Of a DNA stretch of 64,000 nucleotides, positions 54,401 through 62,009 are shown in pieces (positions within the stretch are counted from its first letter, which is position 1; the number at the start of each line of letters is the position of its first letter). Under the pieces are notes generated by a model. The model was not told the DNA's origin. It did not search any database and saw only the letters and a program-made list of their open reading frames with translations. The stretch lies in contig BOKF01000006.1 of NCBI GenBank assembly GCA_016860845.1, positions 263,983-327,982 on the forward strand, given 5' to 3'. The translations under genes and the position numbers were made by a program. The stretch is from Chloroflexota bacterium (GTDB lineage: Bacteria > Chloroflexota > Anaerolineae > 4572-78 > J111).

Positions 54401-54464
54401 CAGGCGAAGATGCTCCGTCGAGCAAGCTGAAATAGCTGTGGCAATGGAGTTCAACGTAGGTCAT
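51420..54464 (-). CDS. dnaE2: Error-prone DNA polymerase III alpha subunit
   Basis: 1,014 residues. The N-terminal PHP domain (VELHCHSYFSLLDGASSP, SLALTDHDNVYG) is followed by the C-family polymerase core with the AVADIDLDFEATDQREKV catalytic aspartates (~residues 380-395) and the helix-hairpin-helix region. A C-terminal OB fold ends it (WVAGLVVVHQSPPTARGFHF). Length and context with imuA/imuB indicate DnaE2/ImuC, the mutagenic polymerase partnered by ImuB, and not the replicative DnaE. Confidence 0.92.
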   Translation of the reverse strand: MTYVELHCHSYFSLLDGASSPEELVRRAAELGISSLALTDHDNVYGAVRFAEAAQSTGIRPIFGAEITLTSGYHLTLLVENETGWHNLCQLISYAQHNAPKGQAALPLTVLDGLTDGLIALSGCKKGEITAALRSRDYTAALNAAQRYRDLFGPGNFWIELQHHLQPGDGVLVNELVELAQQLGLGYAATNNVHYATRNGCRLQDVLVCICHQTTLDEAGPLLRPNSEFYLKSARQLTPLFATYPEALTNTSLIADRCRFTLAYGLQDLPQFPTPANLTATAYLGQLCEAALSQRYPASPTHARQQLAHELTIIERAGLANYFLIVWDIVRYARQVGIRCQGRGSAANSLVAYLLNISPIDPLKHHLVFERFLSAERAVADIDLDFEATDQREKVIQYTYQRYGANHAAMACTFVTFHKRSALRDIAKVLGISGSLLQRAADQLAGLAPPAENQPEESLLELLFDLCQQVHGFPRHVGLHNGGVVITGLPLATRVPTEPARMINRTVVQWDKDSLEIAGLVKIDILGLRMLSAIADTLQLIAETTGAAPDLDGLSFTDPAVYQMITDADTIGVFQVESRAQAQMLPKLKPRCFNDLIVAVSLIRPGPIQGNMVRPYLARRLGLELVTYAHPLLKEALEETLGVILFQEQVLKVAKCLAGFTFGQGEKLRRALGGKGRAAEIEPFHQAFLSGAQAKGVPADIAETVFDQLRAFGSYAFAKSHASSFAVLVYQSAWLKRYYPVQYYVSLMNNQPMGFWAPSVILGDARRHGILILPVDLHHSEALCRVENSGIRLGFNYVTGLGEGSIARLVAAREERVFSDLKDFCHRTRLARRIIENLILAGAMDGWDIPRRRLLWELSQVHYREQALDLVFPTEDIQLPTPTRAEMLLWEHEVLGLSAGDHIMALYRDQLAAQGILGSTELAAQPAGRQVWVAGLVVVHQSPPTARGFHFISLEDSEGLIDVIVRPQIYGHYRQLLHTAPLLLVKGIVQRQDGVVNLLALHITTLPQPDDPFY

Positions 54465-54532
54465 AGGGGTTGGGGGCCGGGGATCGGGGGGCAGAGATTA
54501 TGTTCCGGCCCCTAACCCCTGACCCCCAACCC

Positions 54533-54787
54533 CTAGTCATACAGACGCTGCAAATACCAGTCCCCGGTTAGCACCTCCCGGTAGATGATGACGAGTAAGC
54601 CGGTTTGAGTCGTCACCTTGAAATACTCACGCCAAATGCGACTTCGCCACCAGCCCAGATCTACTCGCCAACGTTTGGCGACGGTTTGGACCGGGTGGGT
54701 TTGCCCTCGCCAGGTAAAGACCTGGGGCGTTGCCAGATCATCACTCTTGACGGTAATGGCCTCTCCCCGCGCCCACAGATAGGTCAT
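54533..54787 (-). CDS. DUF6504-like mutasome-associated protein
   Basis: 84 residues, small and beta-rich (VFTWRGQTHPVQTVAKRW, YFKVTTQTGLLVIIYRE, DWYLQRLYD). DUF6504 proteins are commonly encoded between imuB and dnaE2, as here, and the Trp/Arg pattern fits. Role unknown, probably accessory to the mutasome. It ends 68 bases before dnaE2. The IscB element now separates it from imuB. Confidence 0.75.
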   Translation of the reverse strand: MTYLWARGEAITVKSDDLATPQVFTWRGQTHPVQTVAKRWRVDLGWWRSRIWREYFKVTTQTGLLVIIYREVLTGDWYLQRLYD

Positions 54788-54868
54788 AGATTTTTACCCT
54801 AGGCCTTGCCTATCACCTGCTTGGCTTCCAGGAACTCCAGCCGTAGCACGTAAGCGTTGTGTCTTTGA

Positions 54869-55099
54869 CTAGTTGCGCCGGTTTAGCCAGACTGTATATT
54901 TGGATGAGGCCGACACGACCAGGTGAACGTGGCCAGGCATCACTTCCTGAGCAAATGGTCAGGCCCCATCTGGTTGCAACCTCACAAATAGTTTAGTCAA
55001 CCGAGTCGCCATCAAGCCGGTCAGAATTGCTCGCTGGTACTTGGGCGTCCAGACCAGACGATAATTAAGGTGGTACTTTGCGCCTTTGGTGCTTTTAAT
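54869..55099 (-). pseudogene. tnpA: IS200/IS605 TnpA (Y1 transposase) remnant
   Basis: The frame begins IKSTKGAKYHLNYRLVWTPK and continues YQRAILTGLMATRL, the conserved start of Y1 HUH transposases. After an in-frame TGA it carries MPGHVHLVVSA, the HUH metal-binding motif. The catalytic-tyrosine helix is missing. It overlaps the 3' end of iscB by a few bases. The element cannot move by itself. Confidence 0.75.
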
Positions 55100-56645
55100 A
55101 TCCGTTTTCCTTGATCGGCAACCAACATAACTTTCGGCTGACTACTGTCAATTTGCCCATCGTCCGTTGTGTGAACGGGTGTTTGCGTCCATTCGCCTCG
55201 GTAAATAGAATTTTGACCCTACCATCCGACATCAACGCCCATGCCCTCCCCAGCCATCCTTCCGCTGTACGTACCACATTGTTACGCCGGATGGTGCGAA
55301 TTGAGCCATTGACGAGGGATGGCCCAAACACCCCTCGTTTTTCTACTCTCACCTGCCCATTCCGTAGCAAGTGAATAGCGACGTTGGGACTGTAGATTTC
55401 CTTCCCCTTTGGGCCAAGCCGCTCTCGATTGAACTGCCCAGTCCGCCGCAGTTTTCGGTAGTAGCGGTTTCTGATGTGGCGGCGGTAGTTGCGGTTGCGC
55501 TGGTTATGATTGTGGTCGTGGTCATCCACCTTCATCCGCGCCGGGTTCACACCCGGCTGTTGGTCTGCCGCTTTCCGGTAGGTCGCCACCCCAAAGTTCT
55601 CGTCAAACAATTTGCGGGTGCGCCAGGTAGGGTTATGAACATGCCAGGCCACCGGGGGCAGCGTGACCGGCTTGTGGCCATCCAACCCGGCGGCTACTGC
55701 ATCGTGAATATGCGTCTTGGGCAGGCCCAACGCCTGACGGATTTGGGCTGTCTGATAGCCCCGCACTTCTCGCACTGGGGCCAACTCGCTCAACTTCGCC
55801 AGCAGCAGTCCCCGCCCATGTTGCAGCCGCCCGAAGGCCCGTGTGTCCCGGCACTCGCTACCGTCCAAGCACAACTCGGAGTCGCCTGCCTCCCGGTGGC
55901 ACCGCTCACACACCGGGATTTCGTTAGTGAAATTGCGCACGCCGCCATCTTTGCGTTTGACACGGTGATGCGTGACCAGATGAGGAGTCGCTTTCTGCCC
56001 GCACACGGCGCATACTTCCGGCAGCATCCATTTCACCCTGGCCTTGATGGTGCGTGGCTGCTGATATTCCACCCCGGCCACTTCCGGCTCCAGGTAGCGG
56101 CGAATGTCCACGTTGACCGTCTCTACCACAATCTCGCTGACTGGGAACAGCCCACACAATAACTTTGTCGCCCGTACCTTCTGGTACACGTCCAACTCGA
56201 TACTGGGCGGATACGCCTTCCGTGGCTGTTCCAGTTTCAGGTGGCCGGTCTTGCCGTGTTTCTGTCGCTTTAATCGCTTCCGGTAGCGTCGCAATCGCCC
56301 CCGGTCGGCCAGCCGGTCGGATACGTCCCGCCCAGTGGTGATGATCTCAGTCGCACAGATAACCCGTTCGTGGCTACCGTTATGCTGCACCACCGCCGTC
56401 CCAACCGTCTCGCCATCATCCAGGTGTAATGCCATTGGCTGTACCTCTAACTGTTCTTTCGGTTTGGGCCAGTAGGTCAGCCGGATGGTGTAGACCGGGT
56501 AGACTCGCTCGACCACGGCCTTACCTTTTGCCCGTAAGATACGAGCCTTCGCCGGTGTGGTCGGGTTCAGAGGTGTCCTATCCGGGGCCAGTACCGCCAC
56601 GGTATGGTGATTCGTTTTGCTTTGACTATCTTTTTCAGGTTGCAA
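55095..56645 (-). CDS. iscB: IscB RNA-guided nuclease
   Basis: 516 residues from TTG 56645, which follows a perfect AGGAGG five bases upstream. Domains: PLMP (~15-52, PLNPTTPAKARILRAKGKA), RuvC-I LHLDDGETVGTAVV, an Arg-rich bridge helix (RRYRKRLKRQKHGK), RuvC-II EIVVETVNVDI, an HNH domain (CAVCG...LVTHHRVKRKDGG...CERCHREA), then RuvC-III HIHDAVAAG. The C-terminal ~200 residues include an unusual Asp/His/Asn-rich patch (DDHDHNHNQRNRNYRR). IscB is the ancestor group of Cas9 and cuts DNA guided by an omega RNA. It sits inside the mutasome operon. Confidence 0.88.
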   Translation of the reverse strand: MQPEKDSQSKTNHHTVAVLAPDRTPLNPTTPAKARILRAKGKAVVERVYPVYTIRLTYWPKPKEQLEVQPMALHLDDGETVGTAVVQHNGSHERVICATEIITTGRDVSDRLADRGRLRRYRKRLKRQKHGKTGHLKLEQPRKAYPPSIELDVYQKVRATKLLCGLFPVSEIVVETVNVDIRRYLEPEVAGVEYQQPRTIKARVKWMLPEVCAVCGQKATPHLVTHHRVKRKDGGVRNFTNEIPVCERCHREAGDSELCLDGSECRDTRAFGRLQHGRGLLLAKLSELAPVREVRGYQTAQIRQALGLPKTHIHDAVAAGLDGHKPVTLPPVAWHVHNPTWRTRKLFDENFGVATYRKAADQQPGVNPARMKVDDHDHNHNQRNRNYRRHIRNRYYRKLRRTGQFNRERLGPKGKEIYSPNVAIHLLRNGQVRVEKRGVFGPSLVNGSIRTIRRNNVVRTAEGWLGRAWALMSDGRVKILFTEANGRKHPFTQRTMGKLTVVSRKLCWLPIKENGY

Positions 56646-56649
56646 ACCT

Positions 56650-56830
56650 ACCTCCTATTTGGTTCTCTCCGGTACTGGTCGCCCCACTTGCCGGAGAGGA
56701 CTCCCGTGCTGTCTCGAAAGTTGACCAACTGCGGGTGAAAGACCTGCTGGGAGAACACAATCTTTCACTCGGTCAATTCCCGATATTCCGCCAAGCACGG
56801 CGACAGTTGACGGAAAGCGTGTCAACATCG
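56650..56830 (-). ncRNA. Candidate omega RNA of the IscB element
   Basis: The ~220 bases upstream of iscB have no coding frame and contain nested stems: CTCTCCGG (56665-56672) with CCGGAGAG (56691-56698), and GTGAAAGA (56735-56742) with TCTTTCAC (56761-56768). This is the position where omega RNAs are encoded. The guide would be at its 5' end, next to the imuB stop. The 5' boundary is not defined. Confidence 0.5.
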
Positions 56831-56867
56831 TAGCGGCGCTACCTTGTAAAGTGTCGTGAAACTACAC

Positions 56868-58106
56868 TCACAAGCCCTCGGCATTACGCCGGGGGGTAGT
56901 TGACATTTCTTCGACCGGACGAAGCTGGAAGCGGGCTTCGGGCAAATAGGCCAGGGGATTAGACAGGCTAGCTTGATAGAAACGATTTCTGCCGTAACGC
57001 CTGACCAAATTTGAGAAGGTATCACTCAGCCGGCGCTCTTGCTCAACTCCACCTCCCCCGGCAAATAGATCGAGCTGCTGACCCGTGATAGGACTCAAAC
57101 CTGCCAGGCTGACGGTGACCGCTACAACTCCGCAGCTAATCGTGACCTGGTCGAGGAGGAAGCCAAGGCTCTGGGCTAGTCTCTCGGCCTGGCCAGTCGG
57201 CTGGCGCAGAAAACGCTGCCGGGTCCATTCAGTCCCATTTTCCAGATGCAGGGTCAGCCTCAGGTCTCTGCCAATGCGCCCGCCAGCCTGAAGCCGATGA
57301 GCTAACTCTACGGCGAGCGCTAGACAAACCGCATCCAGAACGGTCCGATCCGGTACCGGATCGTCAAATGGATGCCTCACCTGTTCCACTAATGGAGGAT
57401 AATGGCGTTGTACGGGACGGTTATCGTGCCCTTTGGCCAGTTGGTGCAACCAACGCCCGTAAGCCCCAAACTGAACGATCACGGCTCCTGTAGGTAAGGC
57501 CGCCAGTTGTCCCAAAGTCCGCAGCCCCAAGAGATGAAACCGATAGGTGAATTCGGCCTCGAGTGGCAGTAGGGTGATCGGGCGAGGGGCTAAAAAGATG
57601 GCTTCCCGACCGGGCCTCACGATGGAGGCTTTATTGGGCGTAACGGAAGTAGCTGCTACCTGAGCGGGAAATTTACCGTTGGCCAGACCTAACGCCAGGG
57701 CCAGACCCGTTCGCTCACGCACGGCCGAGCCCAATTCTTTGACCAATTCAACCGGCGCGTGGGTCGTCAGCTTGCCCAGATCAAGGTAAAGGGTAGCCAC
57801 CTCTCCGAGCTGCTCTGGTTCAATGAGAGGCGTGAAATTGACCAGCGCCGCCAACAGTTCGTTATATACATGTTGGTACTGGTCGGGTTGGGTCGGAATA
57901 AGGCGGGCTTGGGGGCAGAGCGTTCGGGCTTGTCGTATAGACATTCCCAATTTGATCCCCACGTTGGCGATTTCGGGAGAGACAGAGTAAACACGTTCTG
58001 GCTCTTCGGGTGGCTCGCCAATGATAAAGGGGAGCGTTGCCAAAGCGGGATTCAACCGACGCACGACCAGGGCTGCAAAGTAGGGAATATGCACACAGGC
58101 AATCAT
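56868..58106 (-). CDS. imuB: ImuB, Y-family polymerase-like mutasome adaptor
   Basis: 412 residues. The start CVHIPYFAALVVRRLNPAL lacks the first palm aspartate of active Y-family enzymes, and the SIDEAFLD position reads TLYLDLGKL, so it is catalytically dead as ImuB usually is. The HhH region (FHLLGLRTLGQLAALPTGA) and a C-terminal tail with QQLDLFAGGGG (a beta-clamp-binding-like QLDLF motif) are present. It bridges the clamp and DnaE2. Its start overlaps the imuA stop by four bases (ATGA). Confidence 0.88.
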   Translation of the reverse strand: MIACVHIPYFAALVVRRLNPALATLPFIIGEPPEEPERVYSVSPEIANVGIKLGMSIRQARTLCPQARLIPTQPDQYQHVYNELLAALVNFTPLIEPEQLGEVATLYLDLGKLTTHAPVELVKELGSAVRERTGLALALGLANGKFPAQVAATSVTPNKASIVRPGREAIFLAPRPITLLPLEAEFTYRFHLLGLRTLGQLAALPTGAVIVQFGAYGRWLHQLAKGHDNRPVQRHYPPLVEQVRHPFDDPVPDRTVLDAVCLALAVELAHRLQAGGRIGRDLRLTLHLENGTEWTRQRFLRQPTGQAERLAQSLGFLLDQVTISCGVVAVTVSLAGLSPITGQQLDLFAGGGGVEQERRLSDTFSNLVRRYGRNRFYQASLSNPLAYLPEARFQLRPVEEMSTTPRRNAEGL

Positions 58107-58894
58107 GTGCCATCCCCTTTCATGAGGCCATTGAAGGTCACCGCAATAGTGGCTTTGCGGCCGGCCGGACCTAACTCGTTTTTGATAACTTCTACCCGAG
58201 CTTCGTAGCCTCGAACATCAGCTCCTTTATAAAGCCAACGTTCCTTGGCTAACAGCAGGCGGATGGTGGCATAGTGGGGCAAGGCAAAATTACTGGGGTA
58301 GTTCGCCGGGGATGATATCCCACCCACACTGAGGGATGTCAGAAAGATACAGGCACAGGAAGATTGGGCCAGGACTGGGGGCAATTGGCGCAAAGCCGCC
58401 GACAGCCTCTGAGCGCTATGTGGCTCAGCCAGGAGGTGAGCGACAGAATCAAACACCAGCACCCCCAGTCCTCGGCTGGCGATGAGCGATCGAGTAATCT
58501 CTAAGGCTTCCGATCCTGATAGGGGGCGGACGATAAAAAGATGGGATAAGTTGATGTGACAGCGGGCGGCATAGTCAGGGTCAAAGGTGCCGCCGAGGTC
58601 GAAGTAGGCGGCCCTATCCTTTTCCGCCTGGGCGTTGGCAATAATTTTGAGCGCCAGGGTGGCCATCCCCGAGGTGGGAGTTCCCAAGAATTCGGTCAAA
58701 CGTCCCCTGGGGATGCCGCCAATGCCGGCTAAAGCTTTGTCCAGGTTGGGGAAACCGGTTGGGATATGGGGTATCTGTGTGCCTGGGCCGGCCCGCTCAA
58801 CTCGGTGGAGGGCTTTTGTGCCCCATCGCTGTTGAATGGCAGCAACGACCGACTCCAAACGTTTCCGTTTCCTGGAACTCACGACGCCTCCCAC
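58103..58894 (-). CDS. imuA: ImuA, RecA-like mutasome protein
   Basis: 263 residues with a RecA-like core: IPTGFPNLDKALAGIGGIPRGRLTEFLG resembles the RecA N-terminal ATPase start, and VLVFDSVAHLL is the Walker B strand. The Walker A position reads GTPTSGMAT, lacking the GKT lysine, so ATP binding is probably lost as in many ImuA/SulA-like proteins. It works with ImuB and DnaE2 in damage-induced mutagenesis. First gene of the operon. Confidence 0.82.
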   Translation of the reverse strand: MGGVVSSRKRKRLESVVAAIQQRWGTKALHRVERAGPGTQIPHIPTGFPNLDKALAGIGGIPRGRLTEFLGTPTSGMATLALKIIANAQAEKDRAAYFDLGGTFDPDYAARCHINLSHLFIVRPLSGSEALEITRSLIASRGLGVLVFDSVAHLLAEPHSAQRLSAALRQLPPVLAQSSCACIFLTSLSVGGISSPANYPSNFALPHYATIRLLLAKERWLYKGADVRGYEARVEVIKNELGPAGRKATIAVTFNGLMKGDGT

Positions 58895-58928
58895 GCTCGT
58901 GCTTCAGGTATAGTCTGGAAAGGTGCTA

Positions 58929-58940
58929 GAACATTAGTTC
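58929..58940. promoter_or_regulatory. SOS-box-like palindrome upstream of imuA
   Basis: GAACATTAGTTC has the GAAC-N4-GTTC form of LexA/DinR boxes and lies 35 bases before the imuA start. Imu operons are normally LexA-controlled. The 8 fixed bases would occur about once by chance in a window this size, so position is the main support. Confidence 0.45.
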
Positions 58941-59058
58941 GGAAGCGAATTTTATCTGGATTTGAAGTAGTTGTCAAATGAGCCAGGAATGCAATCAATC
59001 CCTTAACAAAACCAACAACGAATCACAAACCATTATGGGTTAATCGAATAGCGCCTAA

Positions 59059-60726
59059 TCATCGTTCTTCTGGGTCTCCGTTCGATCGGGAATTTGGGTC
59101 AAAATCCAGGTAACGAGCCCGCCCAGGAGGATAAACAGAAGGCTGCGACCCATTCCCGGCTGACTGACGTACTCCCAAGGGTTTAACCCTTGGGGTTCTC
59201 GGCGTTCCGAGGCCTTTTCCTGGCTCTCCCAACATCGCCATAGTCGGCACGATGAGTACAACATCCGGGACCTTAGCCACGTTCGACCGAGATGCCACGG
59301 GCGACCGGCTCCGTCTCTGACGCGCAGAGCTGACAGGACGAGGCCTGCCACTTGCCGGTTGGATGGTCCGGCTCGACACCGCCCGGAGGAGAGTGTCAAC
59401 CCCTGACCAGCGTGTACGAGCCTGGTCTGCATCGAGCCGGTCGCCTTCCACGCAAGTCGCGAGAAAGGCGCTGTAGAGATCACGCTGAGCCTCCACCCCA
59501 CAGGAGCAACGATGCCAGCGCTGGGACAGAGGCTTTTTGACCACAGACCCGCAGTGGCAGGTCTGGCTGAGCTTGGTCGAGCGGGTCGGGAATTCGTGGA
59601 CTGTGCCGCCGGCGCTCACAGCCTTGCGGCGTAGCAGCGCCACGAATTTGCCCGGCGCTTTACGCCCGACCGATTTACCGTACCGGCGTTGAAAGGCCCG
59701 GTAGCTGAGTTTTTCGAAATGGAAACTGTTACCCATCGCCAGGATACGATTGACCAACTGTCCGTGCTGGCTGGTGCGATGGGCCGCCTGGCGGCGTTTA
59801 ATGTCGGCAATGCGGGTCTCGGTCTTTTGCATCCCGCGGGACTTGTTCCTGGGTCTGGTACCCTTGATCGCCGTGCCATCAGGCCGGTAGCAGGTGGGGT
59901 TGTTGGCCCGACGCTGCCGGTCGAGGCGGCGCTGCTCCCGGCGCAAGGCCGCCTGGTCCTCCTTGACCTCCGGGCAAAACGGCTCAAGAAAAGCCGCCTG
60001 AGGTCCGACCCCGGCAATGGTGGAGGGTCCTTTGTCCAGACCGACCCGACCGGTACCGAGCTTGTGCTTTTCTTTGCGATAGGGCTGACCCCGGTTGATC
60101 AGTTGGACCACAAAGCGGTTGCGGCCCTCGTGTTTGCGCCGGACAATCCGGGTAAACTTGACCGGACAGGCCAGCCCGTAAGCGATGACCTGGTCATCGG
60201 GTGGAATAACCGCTTTCAGCTTCAGACCACGCCACTCGACGTGGTCGGTCCGCCAGCGGATGCCGGCTTCGTTGCTCTTGGCTTCAATGGCGTCAAGCTG
60301 GCCATAGCTCTTGAAGCGAGGCCGGCCTCGTTTACCCAGGAAATGGTCATGGGTGGCTCGGTAGGCCCGGGTGGCCAGGGTTTGCAGGCTGACCGCGTCC
60401 AGATGTTCGCCGATCCAGCACTGGCCGAACTGGGTCACATAGGCGTGGAGACTGAATTCGTTAAAACCGTAGTGCTCCCGCAAGGCCTCAAAAGCCTGAC
60501 CTCGGGCTTTGGCTTTAGCCGAACCTTTCGAACCGCGCGGAAGTCTGCGTGCCGCCTGGTAGGCTTTGGACTGGCGCAGCAGGGCCAGGCGGCGCAAGCT
60601 CTCGCCCAGGCAGGCGTTATAGACCTGGCGTCCCGCTTCTAACCGGCTGAGCAAAGTACATTCCTCAGCCGAGGAGACCAGGAGCGTCATTTCAGTGACA
60701 AAGGAAGGGGTTTTGGAGCGGCCCAT
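59059..60726 (-). CDS. tnpB: Divergent TnpB-family protein
   Basis: 555 residues. RuvC motifs: GRVGLDKGPSTIAGVGP, FHFEKLSYRAF and the QRDLYSAFLA region; a CHCG...CSCG zinc finger precedes the last. The ~120 residues after the last RuvC motif look like read-through of the element's right end and flank, since the hairpin CCAAGGGTTTAACCCTTGG (59173-59191) lies inside the frame. In another frame the flank encodes a 32-residue membrane peptide (59055-59153, MGRSLLFILLGGLVTWILTQ). The nuclease is probably guided by an RNA from this 3' region. Confidence 0.8.
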   Translation of the reverse strand: MGRSKTPSFVTEMTLLVSSAEECTLLSRLEAGRQVYNACLGESLRRLALLRQSKAYQAARRLPRGSKGSAKAKARGQAFEALREHYGFNEFSLHAYVTQFGQCWIGEHLDAVSLQTLATRAYRATHDHFLGKRGRPRFKSYGQLDAIEAKSNEAGIRWRTDHVEWRGLKLKAVIPPDDQVIAYGLACPVKFTRIVRRKHEGRNRFVVQLINRGQPYRKEKHKLGTGRVGLDKGPSTIAGVGPQAAFLEPFCPEVKEDQAALRREQRRLDRQRRANNPTCYRPDGTAIKGTRPRNKSRGMQKTETRIADIKRRQAAHRTSQHGQLVNRILAMGNSFHFEKLSYRAFQRRYGKSVGRKAPGKFVALLRRKAVSAGGTVHEFPTRSTKLSQTCHCGSVVKKPLSQRWHRCSCGVEAQRDLYSAFLATCVEGDRLDADQARTRWSGVDTLLRAVSSRTIQPASGRPRPVSSARQRRSRSPVASRSNVAKVPDVVLIVPTMAMLGEPGKGLGTPRTPRVKPLGVRQSAGNGSQPSVYPPGRARYLDFDPNSRSNGDPEER

Positions 60727-60744
60727 GTTTGACCTGATGATACT

Positions 60745-60756
60745 GAACGGATGTTC
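60745..60756. promoter_or_regulatory. SOS-box-like palindrome upstream of the divergent TnpB
   Basis: GAACGGATGTTC fits GAAC-N4-GTTC, and its spacer matches the RNRY of the Bacillus consensus better than the imuA site. It lies 18 bases before the TnpB start. A chance match is possible. Confidence 0.3.
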
Positions 60757-60796
60757 TAATTATAAAACCGCTGACTCCAAGAGGCAAATCCGTCAC

Positions 60797-60815
60797 GCCG
60801 GGCTGGAAGCCCGGC
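60797..60815. repeat. Perfect hairpin at the likely TnpB element end
   Basis: GCCGGGCT-GGA-AGCCCGGC forms an 8-bp stem with a 3-base loop, upstream of the divergent tnpB. Subterminal hairpins like this mark IS200/IS605 left ends. Confidence 0.4.
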
Positions 60816-60910
60816 TGAGCAAGCTTGATTTGAAAGGATAGAACAAAAGCCCTTTTATCCCAGGGCTGAACCCTCTGGGCTTTACGGGCTATTTTAGTAA
60901 GATGTAGGTC

Positions 60911-61267
60911 CTAATTATCATGGCTCAAGTGCTCCACAATCCGGGCGGCATCTGTAAACCAGCTTGGGTTGTGCCCAGCCAGATTATGAGTACCGTCACT
61001 GATCATCAACTGGGCAATCGTCTCCAAGACCCCCGCGATCTCGCCTGGCGTGATGGCCCAGTCGCCCAGCCAGGGCTGAGGCTCACGTTCGGCCTCGATG
61101 CAGCGCTCGCGGATAGTATAGAGTAAGGTGATCAGATGAGGGAGAGCCTCGCTCCTTGAGCCACCCAGTTCGATCCCCTCACTGTGGGTAATGGCCGTCA
61201 AATGCTCGGCCGCGGCTAGTGCTGCGGAGTGCAGCCGGGGTGGGAGCGGAGGAAGCGCCTGGTTCAT
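60911..61267 (-). CDS. Hypothetical helical protein
   Basis: 118 residues, helical, no signal or TM segment. Visible motifs (LITLLYTIRERCIEAEREP, PGEIAGVLETIAQLMISDG) are not recognised. It stands alone between the TnpB element and the ATPase-like gene. Confidence 0.5.
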   Translation of the reverse strand: MNQALPPLPPRLHSAALAAAEHLTAITHSEGIELGGSRSEALPHLITLLYTIRERCIEAEREPQPWLGDWAITPGEIAGVLETIAQLMISDGTHNLAGHNPSWFTDAARIVEHLSHDN

Positions 61268-61424
61268 CGTAAAACCTCCATATTTCGGAGCTACTAACTT
61301 CGCTTTAAGGTCGTGATAATCCCACCTGGCAGCTCACTCCCGAGCCGGACCGGCTAAGACCAAACTACCCTATTTCTATTCGAGGAAAGCAAGCGAAATA
61401 CATCCGCACAAGAATCTGGTCGCG

Positions 61425-62009
61425 CTAGCGGCCTAAAATCGGACTATCCACTACCAATGCTCTCCGGTTCAACGTCGGATCGCTGGCCAGCGTTTGGAGA
61501 AAGCGCTTGTTTCGCCCAACCAGGAGGACCGGCGCCATCCCCCTATCCCGGCGCAAGAAGTGTAAACAGGGGGGATTGAGATATTCGGCATTATCGACAA
61601 TCAAAAAGTCGGTCGCCTGGGCCATGACCAAGGGGATCTTAAGAATGAGCTCGTCCGTTGGCTGTTCCCGTGTCGGGACCGGACGCCCCACCGCATTTAA
61701 CAACGCGCTGAGGAGAAGTCTCAGCTTGTCTCCCTTCCCGCCTTTGGGAAAGGTGGCGATACATACTCTGGCTTTGGGGTAATGCGCGGTGATCGCCGCT
61801 TGGATGGTCGGAATGAAGTCCTCGTCATTCGGGGTGATCAGAGTAACCCCAAACTCCTGCGGATCAACTCTGAGGGGACTGGGGTATTCTTTCGTCTCAT
61901 CCGCTCTCTTTTGAATGATTTGCAGCACGTCAACAAGTTCCAAAACCCCTGCCTCAAACGGTTTGGCAGCCGTCTTTAACCCTCCGTGGTTTGTCGGTGC
62001 AACTGCCAC
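61425..62009 (-). CDS. AAA-like ATPase, degenerate
   Basis: 194 residues. The later half has the outline of a TniB/ORC-like AAA domain: a Walker-B-like strand ATDFLIVDNAEYL (Asn-Ala in place of the usual Glu), then VLLVGRNKRFLQTL (sensor-1-like). The Walker A loop is not recognisable (ITPNDEDFIPTI). Its start overlaps the upstream gene by 34 bases. It may be a decayed transposition or regulatory ATPase. Confidence 0.5.
   Translation of the reverse strand: MAVAPTNHGGLKTAAKPFEAGVLELVDVLQIIQKRADETKEYPSPLRVDPQEFGVTLITPNDEDFIPTIQAAITAHYPKARVCIATFPKGGKGDKLRLLLSALLNAVGRPVPTREQPTDELILKIPLVMAQATDFLIVDNAEYLNPPCLHFLRRDRGMAPVLLVGRNKRFLQTLASDPTLNRRALVVDSPILGR

Larger units (their letters stand above)
54869..56850 (-). 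mobile_element. IscB transposon with decayed IS200-type TnpA
   Basis: The element comprises a candidate omega RNA, iscB and a broken tnpA, all on the minus strand, lying between imuB and the DUF6504 gene. Ends are approximate: I could not identify the terminal hairpins with certainty. Confidence 0.6.
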
